Shown here: positions 45,353-54,809 of the stretch, one piece after another
Layout of the letters: every line of letters begins with the position of its first letter
Position numbering within the stretch: position 1 is the stretch's first letter
Assembly (NCBI GenBank): GCA_005884575.1
Contig: VAWW01000024.1
Span: 1-55,963, forward strand
DNA length: 55,963 nucleotides
Source of the DNA: Actinomycetota bacterium
GTDB taxonomy: Bacteria; Actinomycetota; Thermoleophilia; Gaiellales; Gaiellaceae
Direction: 5' to 3'
The notes under the pieces: model-generated
The model's database searches: none
What the model was told of the DNA's origin: nothing
The model's input: the letters and a program-made list of their open reading frames with translations, nothing else
Program-made: the position numbers and the translations under genes

Positions 45353-46086
45353 CGCTCCCCCTCCTTCGCCGCGGCGCCGCTTGCGGCGCCGCTGTCGGGG
45401 CGCGCGGGCTCTGCCCCTGCGCCCGTCTGAACTGACCGGTCGACACGCGGGAACTCAATACCCGACGCGCGAACCAGTTTCGCGTCGCCTCGCAGGCCGT
45501 CGAAGAACTCGCCGACCGCGGACCACACCTCCTCGCCGCCGCCGAAGCCCCGCCAGTGCATACGGATCAGCCCGACGAGCGCGTAGCAGCGGTCCACCGG
45601 CACCAACCAGCACTCGCTCGCGCCCTTCGTCCGGTTCACGAGCAACGCCTCGACGTCCGGTTCGACCGATTCCAGGATCGGATTCCGCGTGACGATGTCC
45701 TCCCACGCGTCGAGCTCGAGCAGTGACTCGGTCGCGCCGACGGGGCTCGGATAGAACGCGACGACCCGTCCGGCGGCGCTGCTCCGGAAGAAGAACGCCA
45801 TGTCGACCGGGATCCGCAGGCCGTTCCAGAGCGCGTCGTCGAGCTCGAACTCGCGCACGAGGCGCACCCCGTCCGGCACGAGCCGAAAGTGCCCGCCACC
45901 GGCCGCCCGCGAGTCGAACAGGATCGAGCACGCACGGCACGCGCAAAGCAGGCGGCGGCTCTCGAGGTCGAGCAGATGCCGGTGGGCGGGCGGAACGGGC
46001 TCCGAGCAGAGCTCGCACACCTCCTCCTCGACGGGAGCCGGTGGGGGCTCCGGCCGCTGCGCGAGGCTCCGGAGCCGCGTGCTCAC
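45340..46086 (-). CDS. DUF5947-like protein with zinc-ribbon-like N-terminus
   Basis: A 248-residue protein. A metal-binding candidate lies near residues 25-60: CELCSEPVPPAHRHLLDLES then LLCACRACSILF. The rest is soluble with FELDDALWNGLRIPVDMAFF and LVPVDRCYALVGLIRMHW. This matches the DUF5947 proteins of actinobacterial hydrogenase loci, from memory. It might handle Fe-S or metal transfer with the NifU-like protein, whose stop overlaps its GTG start. Confidence 0.75.
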   Translation of the reverse strand: MSTRLRSLAQRPEPPPAPVEEEVCELCSEPVPPAHRHLLDLESRRLLCACRACSILFDSRAAGGGHFRLVPDGVRLVREFELDDALWNGLRIPVDMAFFFRSSAAGRVVAFYPSPVGATESLLELDAWEDIVTRNPILESVEPDVEALLVNRTKGASECWLVPVDRCYALVGLIRMHWRGFGGGEEVWSAVGEFFDGLRGDAKLVRASGIEFPRVDRSVQTGAGAEPARPDSGAASGAAAKEGERWQT

Positions 46087-46556
46087 GCGCTGAGCTCGGT
46101 CGGACACTGCAGCGACCCGATCTGGAGCAGCGCCGCCGTGGGCTCCGCGACGCCCTCCGCCTCGATCCGCTCGACGTCCGGGGCGGCCTTGAGGATCGCG
46201 GCCTCGATCGCGTTCTGCAGGGTCACCGCCGACGACGGGCAGCCGTCGCACGTTCCGCCGAGCCGCACCCGGGCGACGCCGTCCTCGACGCCGAGGAGCT
46301 CAACGTCGCCGCCGTGCGAGCCGAGGTACGGCCGCACGCCGTCGAGCGCCTGCCTGATCCGCGTCTCGACGTCGACGGGATGCAGGTCGTGAACGAGCAG
46401 GAGATGCGAGACGAGCTCGTCTTCGACCGGGTCGGCTCCCGCGAGCAGCCGCGCGAGCGCCTCGCCGTAGAGGTCGACGACGGCCTGCACCGCCTCGACC
46501 GCACGCGGATCGTCCTCGATCGACTCGAGGAGCTGCTCGACCCGCTCGACGTTCAC
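46083..46556 (-). CDS. NifU C-terminal-domain (Nfu-like) protein
   Basis: A 157-residue protein. An N-terminal helical part (ERVEQLLESIEDDPRAVEAV) is followed by an Nfu domain with VRPYLGSHGGDVELLGVEDG and the Fe-S scaffold CxxC in GTCDGCPSSAVTL. It probably assembles or transfers an Fe-S cluster to the hydrogenase small subunit. GTG start overlaps the large-subunit stop. Confidence 0.9.
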   Translation of the reverse strand: MNVERVEQLLESIEDDPRAVEAVQAVVDLYGEALARLLAGADPVEDELVSHLLLVHDLHPVDVETRIRQALDGVRPYLGSHGGDVELLGVEDGVARVRLGGTCDGCPSSAVTLQNAIEAAILKAAPDVERIEAEGVAEPTAALLQIGSLQCPTELSA

Positions 46557-48349
46557 GTCGAGCCGCCCATCCCGAGCATCGGCGAGTGCACGCGCTTCAG
46601 CGTCTTGCCCTTGCCGAGGTACATGTGGACGCCGCACGGCAGGCACGGGTCGAAGCTACGGACGGTTCGCATGATGTCGATCCCGCGGAAGCTCTCCCGG
46701 TCGTTCTCCTCGAACAGCTGGAGACCCATCACCGAGTCCTCGTACGGTCCCGGCGTCCCGTAGCTGTCCGTCGGGCTGCCGTTCCACGGCGTCGGCGGAT
46801 ACGGGTGGTAGTTCGCGATCTTCTTGTTGCGGATCACGAGGTGGTGCGACAGCACGCCCCGCACGGCCTCGTGGAAGCCGCAGCCGATCGCCTCGTCGGG
46901 AACCTCGAAGTCCTGGAAGACCTTCGTCTGCCCTTGCCGCACCAGGTTCAGCGCCTGCTCGACGAAGTGGAGCGCGCACCCCGCGGCGTACGCGACGAAG
47001 TAGATACGGGCGCGGTCGCGCTCGATCGTGTTCGACCACTGCGGGATCTTCCACTCGAGCTGCATCTCCGGCAGCTGCGCCGACCGCGGCAGGTTGATCT
47101 GCACGCTCGAGCCGGTCGCCTTCACGTAGCCGATGTCGACCTTATTGGCGAGTGCCGTCGCCCAGAGCCGCGCGAGCGGGCCGCCGCCGGTGTCGAGCGC
47201 GAGGTGGTCGCCCGTCCGCGTGTCATACCAGCGCGGGCTCATCACCCAGCTGTAGTTGCCGCCCTCGAGGTCGCGCTTCTGCGGCTTGGGAAGCGTCGTC
47301 TGGTTCCACGGATGACGCTTGTCGATCGGGTTCCCGAGCGGATCCTTCTCGACGAACGTCTCCTCGTTCACCCAGTCCTCGTAGTACGAGCTGCCGAGGA
47401 GGATGCGGATGCCGAGGTTGATGTCGACGAGATCGTGCGTCACGAGCTCCCCGTCGACGACGACGCCGGGGGTGACGAACATCTCGTTCCCCCAGTGGTT
47501 CATGTTCTCGTACTTGTAGTCGACGTGGTCCGGGTTGTTGAACGCGCCCCAGCAGCCGAGCAGCGTCCGCCGCAGGCCGACCTTCTCGTAGCCCGGAAGC
47601 TGCTCGTAGAAGAAGTCGAACACGTCGTCGTTCAGCGGCACCGAGCGCTTGACGAAGTCGAGGCAGCGCAGCAGCCGGACGAGGTAGTCGGTGAAGAGCT
47701 GCGGCGTCGCAACCGTCCCGACGCCGCCCGGATACATCGTCGAGGGATGGACGTGCCGGCCCTCCATCAGACAGAACATCTCGCGGGTGACGCGGCTGAA
47801 GTGCAGCGCCTCCTTGTAGATCTCGCCCTCGAACGGATTGAAGGCGCGCATGATGTCGCCGATCGTCTTGTAGCCGTGGATCTCCGCGCGCGGCGCGTCG
47901 GTCTTGTTCGCCTTGTCGAGCAGGCCGGGATTCGTGTCCTTGACCATCTGCTCGCAGAAGTCCACGAAGATCAGGTTGTCCTGGAAGATCGTGTGGTCGA
48001 ACATGTACTCCGCGGCTTCGCCGAGGTTCATGATCCACTCGCCGAGCGGCGGCGTCCTGATCCCGTACGCCATGTTCTGCGCGTAGATCGAGCAGACGGT
48101 GTGGTTGTCGCCGCAGATCCCGCAGATGCGGCTCGTGATGAAGCCGGCGTCGCGTGGATCCTTGCCCTTCATGAAGACGCTGTAGCCGCGGAAGATCGAC
48201 GACGTGCTCTTGCAGTCGATCACCTCGCGGTTGTCGAAGTCGATCTTCGTGTAGATGCCGAGGTTGCCGACGATCCGGGTGACCGGATCCCACGACATGT
48301 CGACGACGTTGCGGCTCTCCGGCTTGATGCGCTCACGCGTGGTTGCCAT
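46553..48349 (-). CDS. hhyL: [NiFe] hydrogenase large subunit, group 1h type
   Basis: A 598-residue catalytic subunit. Nickel ligands are in the L1 motif RICGICGDNHTVCS and the L2 motif DPCLPCGVHMY. The C-terminal tail after the His (23 residues, MYLGKGKTLKRV...) would be removed by the maturation protease. L1/L2 forms and the lack of an export signal on the partner fit the actinobacterial high-affinity group 1h (formerly group 5), which oxidises H2 at atmospheric levels. The gene is 15 bp after the small subunit. Confidence 0.95.
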   Translation of the reverse strand: MATTRERIKPESRNVVDMSWDPVTRIVGNLGIYTKIDFDNREVIDCKSTSSIFRGYSVFMKGKDPRDAGFITSRICGICGDNHTVCSIYAQNMAYGIRTPPLGEWIMNLGEAAEYMFDHTIFQDNLIFVDFCEQMVKDTNPGLLDKANKTDAPRAEIHGYKTIGDIMRAFNPFEGEIYKEALHFSRVTREMFCLMEGRHVHPSTMYPGGVGTVATPQLFTDYLVRLLRCLDFVKRSVPLNDDVFDFFYEQLPGYEKVGLRRTLLGCWGAFNNPDHVDYKYENMNHWGNEMFVTPGVVVDGELVTHDLVDINLGIRILLGSSYYEDWVNEETFVEKDPLGNPIDKRHPWNQTTLPKPQKRDLEGGNYSWVMSPRWYDTRTGDHLALDTGGGPLARLWATALANKVDIGYVKATGSSVQINLPRSAQLPEMQLEWKIPQWSNTIERDRARIYFVAYAAGCALHFVEQALNLVRQGQTKVFQDFEVPDEAIGCGFHEAVRGVLSHHLVIRNKKIANYHPYPPTPWNGSPTDSYGTPGPYEDSVMGLQLFEENDRESFRGIDIMRTVRSFDPCLPCGVHMYLGKGKTLKRVHSPMLGMGGST

Positions 48350-48364
48350 CGCTCGTCCTCCCTC

Positions 48365-49435
<1,071 letters not shown>

Positions 49436-49446
49436 CTTGTCCTCCT

Positions 49447-49800
49447 CTACCTCGCTACGGCTACTGCGTCCTCGAGCTCGAGCGCGTCCACGAGCAGCTC
49501 GTCGCCGGCGATCACTTCGACGTCCAGGCTGCCGCACTCCGCGCATAGGAACGGGAACTCCGTCACGCGGCGCTCGGCCGCGCACTCCCGGCACGCGACC
49601 CGCGCCGGGATCTCCTCCACCCTCAGCTCCGCCCCCTCGACGACCGTGCCGTCCGCGACGAGCTCGAATGCCAGGCTCAGCGCGGACGGAACGACCTGTC
49701 GCAGGTGGCCGATCTTCACCTCGACCGCGGCGACGCGCCGGTCGCCGGCGTGCTCGCGGGCGATCGTCACGATCGCATCGGCGATCGACAGCTCGTGAAT
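49447..49800 (-). CDS. hypA: Hydrogenase nickel-insertion protein HypA, non-standard start
   Basis: A 117-residue protein that receives nickel and passes it to the large subunit with HypB. The zinc ribbon has C-x2-C pairs in ACRECAAE and LCAECGS. HypA normally starts MHELSIADAI; here the codons read ATT-CAC-GAG-CTG from 49800, with GGAAGGGG five bases upstream, so ATT (or CTG 49803) seems to be the start. The first standard start (GTG 49770) would delete the nickel-binding His2 and is unlikely. Confidence 0.88.
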   Translation of the reverse strand: MHELSIADAIVTIAREHAGDRRVAAVEVKIGHLRQVVPSALSLAFELVADGTVVEGAELRVEEIPARVACRECAAERRVTEFPFLCAECGSLDVEVIAGDELLVDALELEDAVAVAR

Positions 49801-49801
49801 C

Positions 49802-49910
49802 AGTGCCCCTTCCAGTCATGCGGCTGGGCGCCTTGGCAAGGGCGAGGGTGGACTCTCGCGCCGCGTGATCGCGGGCCAGGCGCCGGCGTGTATCGCTGGG
49901 AGGGGCACTA
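49802..49910. repeat. Stop-to-start inverted repeat, copy 2
   Basis: AGTGCCCCTTCC (49802-49813) is inverted as GGGAGGGGCACTA (49898-49910), leaving about 84 bp between. On the minus strand the first arm carries the hypE TAG and the second arm gives the GGAAGGGG ribosome-binding site of hypA. The arms match those at 35321-35362. It is the only gap of more than 20 bp inside the hyp-hhy operon. Confidence 0.6.
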
Positions 49911-50963
49911 ACAAATCCTCGGCAGCGGATCGCCGACGAGCATGTCCATCACCCGCCGCCCGCCGAAGCCGGTCTCCACGAGCACCATCCCGGGCGGCTC
50001 CGTCTTCACCTCGCCGATCTCGGCCGCGGCCTCGCAGCCCGCGACCGAGCGCAGCGCCGCGAGCGCGTCGTCGGCCGCCTCGGGCGCGGCGAAGGCGACG
50101 AGCGTCCCCTCGTTCGCGACGTACATCGGGTCGATGCCGAGGATCTCGCAGGCGCCCGCGACTGCGGGATGCACGGGCACTTGCGCCTCGCGGACGACGA
50201 TCGCGACGCCGGAGGCGCGGGCGAGCTCGTTGAGGACGCTCGCGACACCGCCGCGCGTCGCGTCGCGAACGCACCGGAGCGAGTCGCCGGCCGCGTCGAG
50301 CAGCGCGTCGACCGCCGGCCAGAGCGGCTTCGTGTCGGATTCGATCGCCGCGTCGAGCTCGAACTCGCCTCGGGCGAGCATGATCGCGGTGCCGTGCTCG
50401 CCGACGGGACCGGACACGAGAATCCGGTCGCCGGGCCGCAACGACGACGGCGAGAGCTGCGCCCGCGGATCGAGCCGGCCGATCCCGGTCGTCGTCACGT
50501 ACATCGAGTCGCAGCGGCCGCGCTCGACGACCTTCGTGTCGCCGGCGACGATCCGCACGCCCGCCGCCTCTGCCGCGCGGGCAATCGCCTCGACCTCGGC
50601 ACGTAGCTCGTCCGCCGACAGGCCCTCCTCGAGCACGAGCGACAGCGTCAGCGCGAGCGGTCGCGCGCCGCTGACCGCGAGGTCGTTGACCGTGCCGTTC
50701 ACCGCGAGCTCGCCGATCGAGCCGCCGGGAAAGCGGATCGGCCTGACAACGAAGCTGTCGGTGGTGACCGCGAGCTCTCCGACGGCGGCGGCGTCCGCGA
50801 GCTCGTCGATCCCGAAGGCCGGGGCGAGCAGGCCCTCGATCAGCGTCAGCGTCGCCTTGCCGCCGGCGCCGTGCGCCATCGTGATCTGCTCGTCGCGGAA
50901 CCGGAGCGGCTTCGACTTCACGCGCTCGATCAGCCCCAGGACATGGTCCTCGGTCCTTTCCAT
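49908..50963 (-). CDS. hypE: Hydrogenase maturation protein HypE
   Basis: A 351-residue AIR-synthase-fold enzyme. With HypF it turns a carbamoyl group on its C-terminal Cys into cyanide for the Fe(CN)2CO centre. The C-terminus is the required PRIC. N-terminal MAHGAGGKATLTLIEGL and TDSFVV motifs are typical. ATG at 50963 overlaps the hypD stop; the terminal codons overlap the repeat element. Confidence 0.95.
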   Translation of the reverse strand: MERTEDHVLGLIERVKSKPLRFRDEQITMAHGAGGKATLTLIEGLLAPAFGIDELADAAAVGELAVTTDSFVVRPIRFPGGSIGELAVNGTVNDLAVSGARPLALTLSLVLEEGLSADELRAEVEAIARAAEAAGVRIVAGDTKVVERGRCDSMYVTTTGIGRLDPRAQLSPSSLRPGDRILVSGPVGEHGTAIMLARGEFELDAAIESDTKPLWPAVDALLDAAGDSLRCVRDATRGGVASVLNELARASGVAIVVREAQVPVHPAVAGACEILGIDPMYVANEGTLVAFAAPEAADDALAALRSVAGCEAAAEIGEVKTEPPGMVLVETGFGGRRVMDMLVGDPLPRIC

Positions 50964-52078
50964 CAGACCACGACCCGCTCGCGCGCGAAGCGCCCGTAGT
51001 TGTAGTAGGCGGCGCAGGCGCCTTCCGAGGAGACCATGCAGGTGCCGATCGGCCGCTCCGGCGTGCAGGCGGTGCCGAAGACCTTGCACTCCCACGGCTT
51101 GATGACGCCCTTCAGCACCTCGCCGCACTGACACGCCTTCGGATCGGCGACGCGCACGCCCGGCACCGCGAACCGCAGCTCGGAGTCGAAGTCGCGGTAC
51201 GCCTCCGACAGTTTCAGGCCGCTGTGCGAGATGAACCCGAGGCCGCGCCACTCGAAGTGGGGCCGGAGCTCGAACACCTCGGCGAGCACGGCGAGCGCCT
51301 GCGGATTGCCGTCGTACGGGACGACGCGCTTGTACTGGTTCTCGACCTCGCAGCGGCCGTCCGCGAGTTGCCGCAGCACCATGTAGACCGACTGCAGCAG
51401 GTCGAGCGGCTCGAAGCCGGAGATGACGACCGGCTTCCCGTAGTCCGCGGGGATGAACTCGAACGGCCGCGCGCCGACGACGGTCGAGACGTGGCCCGGG
51501 CCGATGAAGCCGTCGAGCCGCAGGTCCGGCGATTCGAGTAGCGCCCGCAGCGGCGGCACGATCGTCACGTGGTTGCAGAAGACCGAGAAGTTCCGGACGC
51601 CCTCGGCCTTCGCGCGCATCAGCGTCAGCGCGGTCGACGGCGCCGTCGTCTCGAAGCCGACGGCGAAGAACACGACCTCGCGGTCCGGGTTCTCGCGCGC
51701 GATCCGCAGCGCGTCGAGCGGCGAGTAGACCATGCGAATGTCCGCGCCCTCAGCCTTCGCCTCGAGCAGCGTCCCGTCGCCGCCCGGCACGCGCATCATG
51801 TCGCCGAAGCACGTGAAGATGACGCCCTCCTCGTGCGCGACGGCGACCCCGTCGTCGACGCGGCCCATGGGAATCACGCAGACCGGGCAGCCGGGACCGT
51901 GGACGAGCTCGACGTTCGCCGGCAGCAGGTCGTCGACGCCGTACTTGTAGATCGTGTGCGTGTGGCCGCCGCAGACCTCCATCACCTTGTAGTGGCGGCC
52001 CGGCTCGACGGTGGCGACGATCTCGGCGGCAAGAGCGCGGCCGAGCTCCGCGTCCCGATACTCGTCTACATATTTCAT
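50963..52078 (-). CDS. hypD: Hydrogenase maturation protein HypD
   Basis: A 371-residue [4Fe-4S] protein that with HypC builds the Fe(CN)2CO moiety. Motifs: MEVCGGHTHTIYKYG, HGPGCPVCV, GFETTAPSTA and a C-terminal Cys set CQCGEVLKGVIKPWECKVFG and TACTPE...GTCMVSSEGACAAYY. ATG at 52078 overlaps the stop of the HypC-like gene. Confidence 0.96.
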   Translation of the reverse strand: MKYVDEYRDAELGRALAAEIVATVEPGRHYKVMEVCGGHTHTIYKYGVDDLLPANVELVHGPGCPVCVIPMGRVDDGVAVAHEEGVIFTCFGDMMRVPGGDGTLLEAKAEGADIRMVYSPLDALRIARENPDREVVFFAVGFETTAPSTALTLMRAKAEGVRNFSVFCNHVTIVPPLRALLESPDLRLDGFIGPGHVSTVVGARPFEFIPADYGKPVVISGFEPLDLLQSVYMVLRQLADGRCEVENQYKRVVPYDGNPQALAVLAEVFELRPHFEWRGLGFISHSGLKLSEAYRDFDSELRFAVPGVRVADPKACQCGEVLKGVIKPWECKVFGTACTPERPIGTCMVSSEGACAAYYNYGRFARERVVV

Positions 52079-52287
52079 CCGTCGGCCTCGCGGCCTCCGA
52101 GCCTCGCGAGTGCGACACCCGCGTGGACGAGCAGCTCATCGCCCGGCTCGACGTCCCCCACGAGGTCGGTCATGACCTCCACCCCGCCCGCGCAAACCGC
52201 GAGCCCTTCGGCATCCGTCGCGACGACGCGCATCGGCACCCCCTCGTCCGAGCAGGTGACGCAGTGCCCGTCGGCGTCGCAGCTCAC
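52075..52287 (-). CDS. Second HypC-like chaperone with Cys-rich N-terminus
   Basis: A 70-residue HypC/HupF-fold protein. It starts VSCDADGHCVTCSDEGVPMR, with three Cys and a His, instead of the usual MCLAIPG; the body (GDVEPGDELLVHAGVALARL) matches the HypC barrel. The GTG start overlaps the hypC stop. It may be a dedicated chaperone or carrier in Fe(CN)2CO assembly, with the free Cys cluster giving a new metal or thiol function. That role is inference. Confidence 0.8.
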   Translation of the reverse strand: MSCDADGHCVTCSDEGVPMRVVATDAEGLAVCAGGVEVMTDLVGDVEPGDELLVHAGVALARLGGREADG

Positions 52288-52550
52288 CCGATCGCGCTCC
52301 CCTTCAGGTCCTCGAGCTCCTGCTCGTACGCCTCGCCCATCCGCTGCAGCAGGCCGAGCGTCGTCTGCGCCTCCTCCTCGTCCACCTTCGACATGGCGAA
52401 GCCGACGTGGATCAGCACCCAGTCCCCCGCGTCGACCGCGTCCAGCAGGCCGACGTTGACGTTCCGCTGAACCCCGGCCACGTCGACGCGGGCGAGCCGA
52501 TTCCGCTCGTCGACGATCTCCAGCACGCGCCCCGGAATGGCGAGGCACAT
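52284..52550 (-). CDS. hypC: Hydrogenase assembly chaperone HypC
   Basis: An 88-residue chaperone that binds HypD and the large subunit. It starts with the family hallmark MCLAIPGRV (Cys2 essential) and continues VDVAGVQRNVNVGLLDAV and GDWVLIHVGFAMSKVDE. ATG at 52550 is chosen for this motif; a GTG six codons upstream is not needed. First gene of the 13-kb hydrogenase operon. Confidence 0.96.
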   Translation of the reverse strand: MCLAIPGRVLEIVDERNRLARVDVAGVQRNVNVGLLDAVDAGDWVLIHVGFAMSKVDEEEAQTTLGLLQRMGEAYEQELEDLKGSAIG

Positions 52551-52588
52551 CGGCGGCTTTCCCCCCACAGGTGGACGGCGAGAGCGGG

Positions 52589-52617
52589 ATTGTTTCGGCT
52601 GACGATGGAGCCGTCAA
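52589..52617 (-). promoter_or_regulatory. Predicted promoter of the hydrogenase operon
   Basis: On the minus strand TTGACG (complement of 52612-52617) and AACAAT (complement of 52589-52594) are 17 bp apart, matching -35 at 5/6 and -10 at 4/6 positions. Transcription would begin near 52582, ~32 bp before the hypC start. Confidence 0.5.
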
Positions 52618-52619
52618 CC

Positions 52620-52638
52620 TTGTAACGGCGTCGTACAA
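52620..52638. promoter_or_regulatory. Inverted repeat between hypC and hypF
   Basis: TTGTA-N9-TACAA, a perfect 5-bp inverted repeat, lies 2 bp upstream of the predicted hyp -35 box and 36 bp before the hypF start. The position suits an activator of the hydrogenase operon that might also control hypF. Confidence 0.45.
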
Positions 52639-52673
52639 ACGTGGAGGTACCCGGTCATGGACAATGTGCGCGC

Positions 52674-54809
52674 ATGGCTGTCGAACGGCGGCGCTTCCGC
52701 GTTTCCGGTGTCGTCCAGGGAGTCGGCTACCGGCCGTTCGTGTACGGGCTGGCGCGTCGGCACTCGCTCGGCGGCTTCGTGCTCAACGACGGCACGGGCG
52801 TCGTCGTCGAGGCGGAGGGCGACGGCCGGGCGCTCGACGCGTTCGCGGCCGGGCTGCGGGACGAGGCTCCGGTTCTGGCCCGCGTCGAGTCCGTCGCGGC
52901 CGCACCGCTCGCGGCGCTCGGCGAGCGCGCATTCTCGATCCTCCCGAGTGACGCGACGGGCCGAACTGCGCTCGTCCCGGCGGACGTCGCAACTTGCGAG
53001 GACTGCCTGCGCGAGCTCTTTGACCCGGACGACCGCCGCTACCGCTACCCGTTCGTCAACTGCACCCAGTGCGGGCCGCGCTTCACGATCGTCGTCGACG
53101 TCCCGTACGACCGGCCGCGCACGACGATGGCCGGCTTTCCGCTGTGTGCCGAGTGCCGGCGCGAGTACGAGGATCCGGCCGACCGGCGCTTCCACGCGGA
53201 GCCGATCGCGTGCCCGGTCTGCGGGCCACGGCTCTCGGTTCCGCTCGAGGAGGGCGTCGCGGGGCTCCGCGCCGGCGCGATCGTCGCCGTCAAGGGACTC
53301 GGCGGCTATCACCTGGCCTGCGACGCCGCGGACGAGGACGCGGTCGCGCGGCTCCGCGCGCGCAAGCACCGCGAGGACAAGCCGTTCGCGGTGATGACGA
53401 ACGATCCCGCGGCGCTCGTCGAGGCCGATCCGGGGGACGACGAGCTGCTTCGGTCGCGCGAGCGGCCGATCGTCCTGCTACGGCGGCGGGCCGACGCGCC
53501 GGTCGCGCACTCGGCGGCGCCGGGCGTCCCCTGGCTCGGCGTCATGCTCCCGTACACCCCTCTCCATCACCTGCTGCTCGCCGATTTCGGCGGCGCGCTG
53601 GTGATGACGAGCGGCAACCGGTCGGACGAGCCGATCGCAGTGGACGACGACGAGGCCCGCGAGCGCCTTGCCGGGATCGCTGATCTCTTCCTGGCGCACG
53701 ACCGGCCGATCCACCGGCGCTGCGAGGACTCGGTCGTCCGCGCAGCGTTTCCGATCCGCCGCTCGCGCGGCTTCGTGCCCGGGGCCTTGCCGCTCCCGGT
53801 GCGCGCCGGGAGGACGATCGTCGCGGCCGGCGCCGAGCTGAAGAGCACGTTCTGCGTCGCGCGCGGCCGCCAGGCGTTCCTCTCTCCGCACCTCGGCGAC
53901 CTCGACACCGAGCTCGCATACGCCGCCTTCCGGTCTGACCTCGAGCTCTACCTCGCGATGCTCGGCGCCGAGCCCGAGGTCGTCGCGTACGACCTCCACC
54001 CGGAGTACCTCGCGACGAAGTGGGCGCTCGAGCAGGACGCGGAGCTCGTCGGCGTCCAGCACCACCACGCCCATGCGGCGGCGTGCCTCGCCGAGCACGG
54101 AGAGACCGGGCCGGTGCTCGCGCTCGTCTTCGACGGCACCGGGTACGGCAGCGACGGCACGCTCTGGGGCGGAGAGCTGCTCCGCTGCGACCTCGCGTCG
54201 TTCGACCGGCTCGCGCACCTCGATCCGGTCCCGCTGCCGGGTGGGGCCGCCGCGATCCGCGAGCCGTGGCGCGTCGCCGCCTGCTTCCTCGAACGGGCGG
54301 GTGTGCCGGTGCCGTTCGAGCGCTGGCCGGCCGTCCGTGAGAGCTTGCAGGTCAACGCGCCGCTCTCCTCCGGGATGGGCCGGCTCTTCGACGCCGTCGA
54401 CGCGCTGCTCTGCGGGCGCGAGGAGGTCACCTTCGAGGGCCAGGCGGCCGTCGAGCTCGAGCACCTGGCCGGAGCGGTCGAAGCGGAGCCGTACGCGTGG
54501 CGGTTCGGAGATCCGTCGCTCGTAACGGACTGTTACTCGGACCTCGTCGCCGGTCGCGAGCGTTCCGAGATCGCCGCCGCGTTCCACGAGGCGGTCGCCG
54601 CCGGCGCCGCAGCGGTGTGCGCGGAGGTCGCCGAGCCGCGAACCGTCGTCCTCTCCGGCGGCAGCTTCCAGAACCTCCGGCTACTCGAATCGACGCGGCG
54701 GCGCGTCGAACGGCTCGGCTTCCGCGTGCTCGCGCATCGCCTGGTGCCGCCGAACGACGGCGGGATCAGCTACGGCCAGGCCGCGGTCGCTGCGGCGTCG
54801 ACGCGCTAG
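52674..54809 (+). CDS. hypF: Carbamoyltransferase HypF
   Basis: A 711-residue enzyme that makes the cyanide precursor from carbamoyl phosphate and loads HypE. Domains in order: acylphosphatase (~1-90, VSGVVQGVGYRPFVYG), two zinc fingers (CEDCLRELFDP...CTQCGP and CAECRREYEDP...CPVCGP), YrdC-like (~190-370, KGLGGYHLACDA, VMTSGNRSDEP) and a Kae1-like part (HHHAHAAACLAEHG). Divergent from the rest of the hyp operon. Its TAG shares CTAG with the convergent RTX gene. Confidence 0.96.
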   Translation: MAVERRRFRVSGVVQGVGYRPFVYGLARRHSLGGFVLNDGTGVVVEAEGDGRALDAFAAGLRDEAPVLARVESVAAAPLAALGERAFSILPSDATGRTALVPADVATCEDCLRELFDPDDRRYRYPFVNCTQCGPRFTIVVDVPYDRPRTTMAGFPLCAECRREYEDPADRRFHAEPIACPVCGPRLSVPLEEGVAGLRAGAIVAVKGLGGYHLACDAADEDAVARLRARKHREDKPFAVMTNDPAALVEADPGDDELLRSRERPIVLLRRRADAPVAHSAAPGVPWLGVMLPYTPLHHLLLADFGGALVMTSGNRSDEPIAVDDDEARERLAGIADLFLAHDRPIHRRCEDSVVRAAFPIRRSRGFVPGALPLPVRAGRTIVAAGAELKSTFCVARGRQAFLSPHLGDLDTELAYAAFRSDLELYLAMLGAEPEVVAYDLHPEYLATKWALEQDAELVGVQHHHAHAAACLAEHGETGPVLALVFDGTGYGSDGTLWGGELLRCDLASFDRLAHLDPVPLPGGAAAIREPWRVAACFLERAGVPVPFERWPAVRESLQVNAPLSSGMGRLFDAVDALLCGREEVTFEGQAAVELEHLAGAVEAEPYAWRFGDPSLVTDCYSDLVAGRERSEIAAAFHEAVAAGAAAVCAEVAEPRTVVLSGGSFQNLRLLESTRRRVERLGFRVLAHRLVPPNDGGISYGQAAVAAASTR

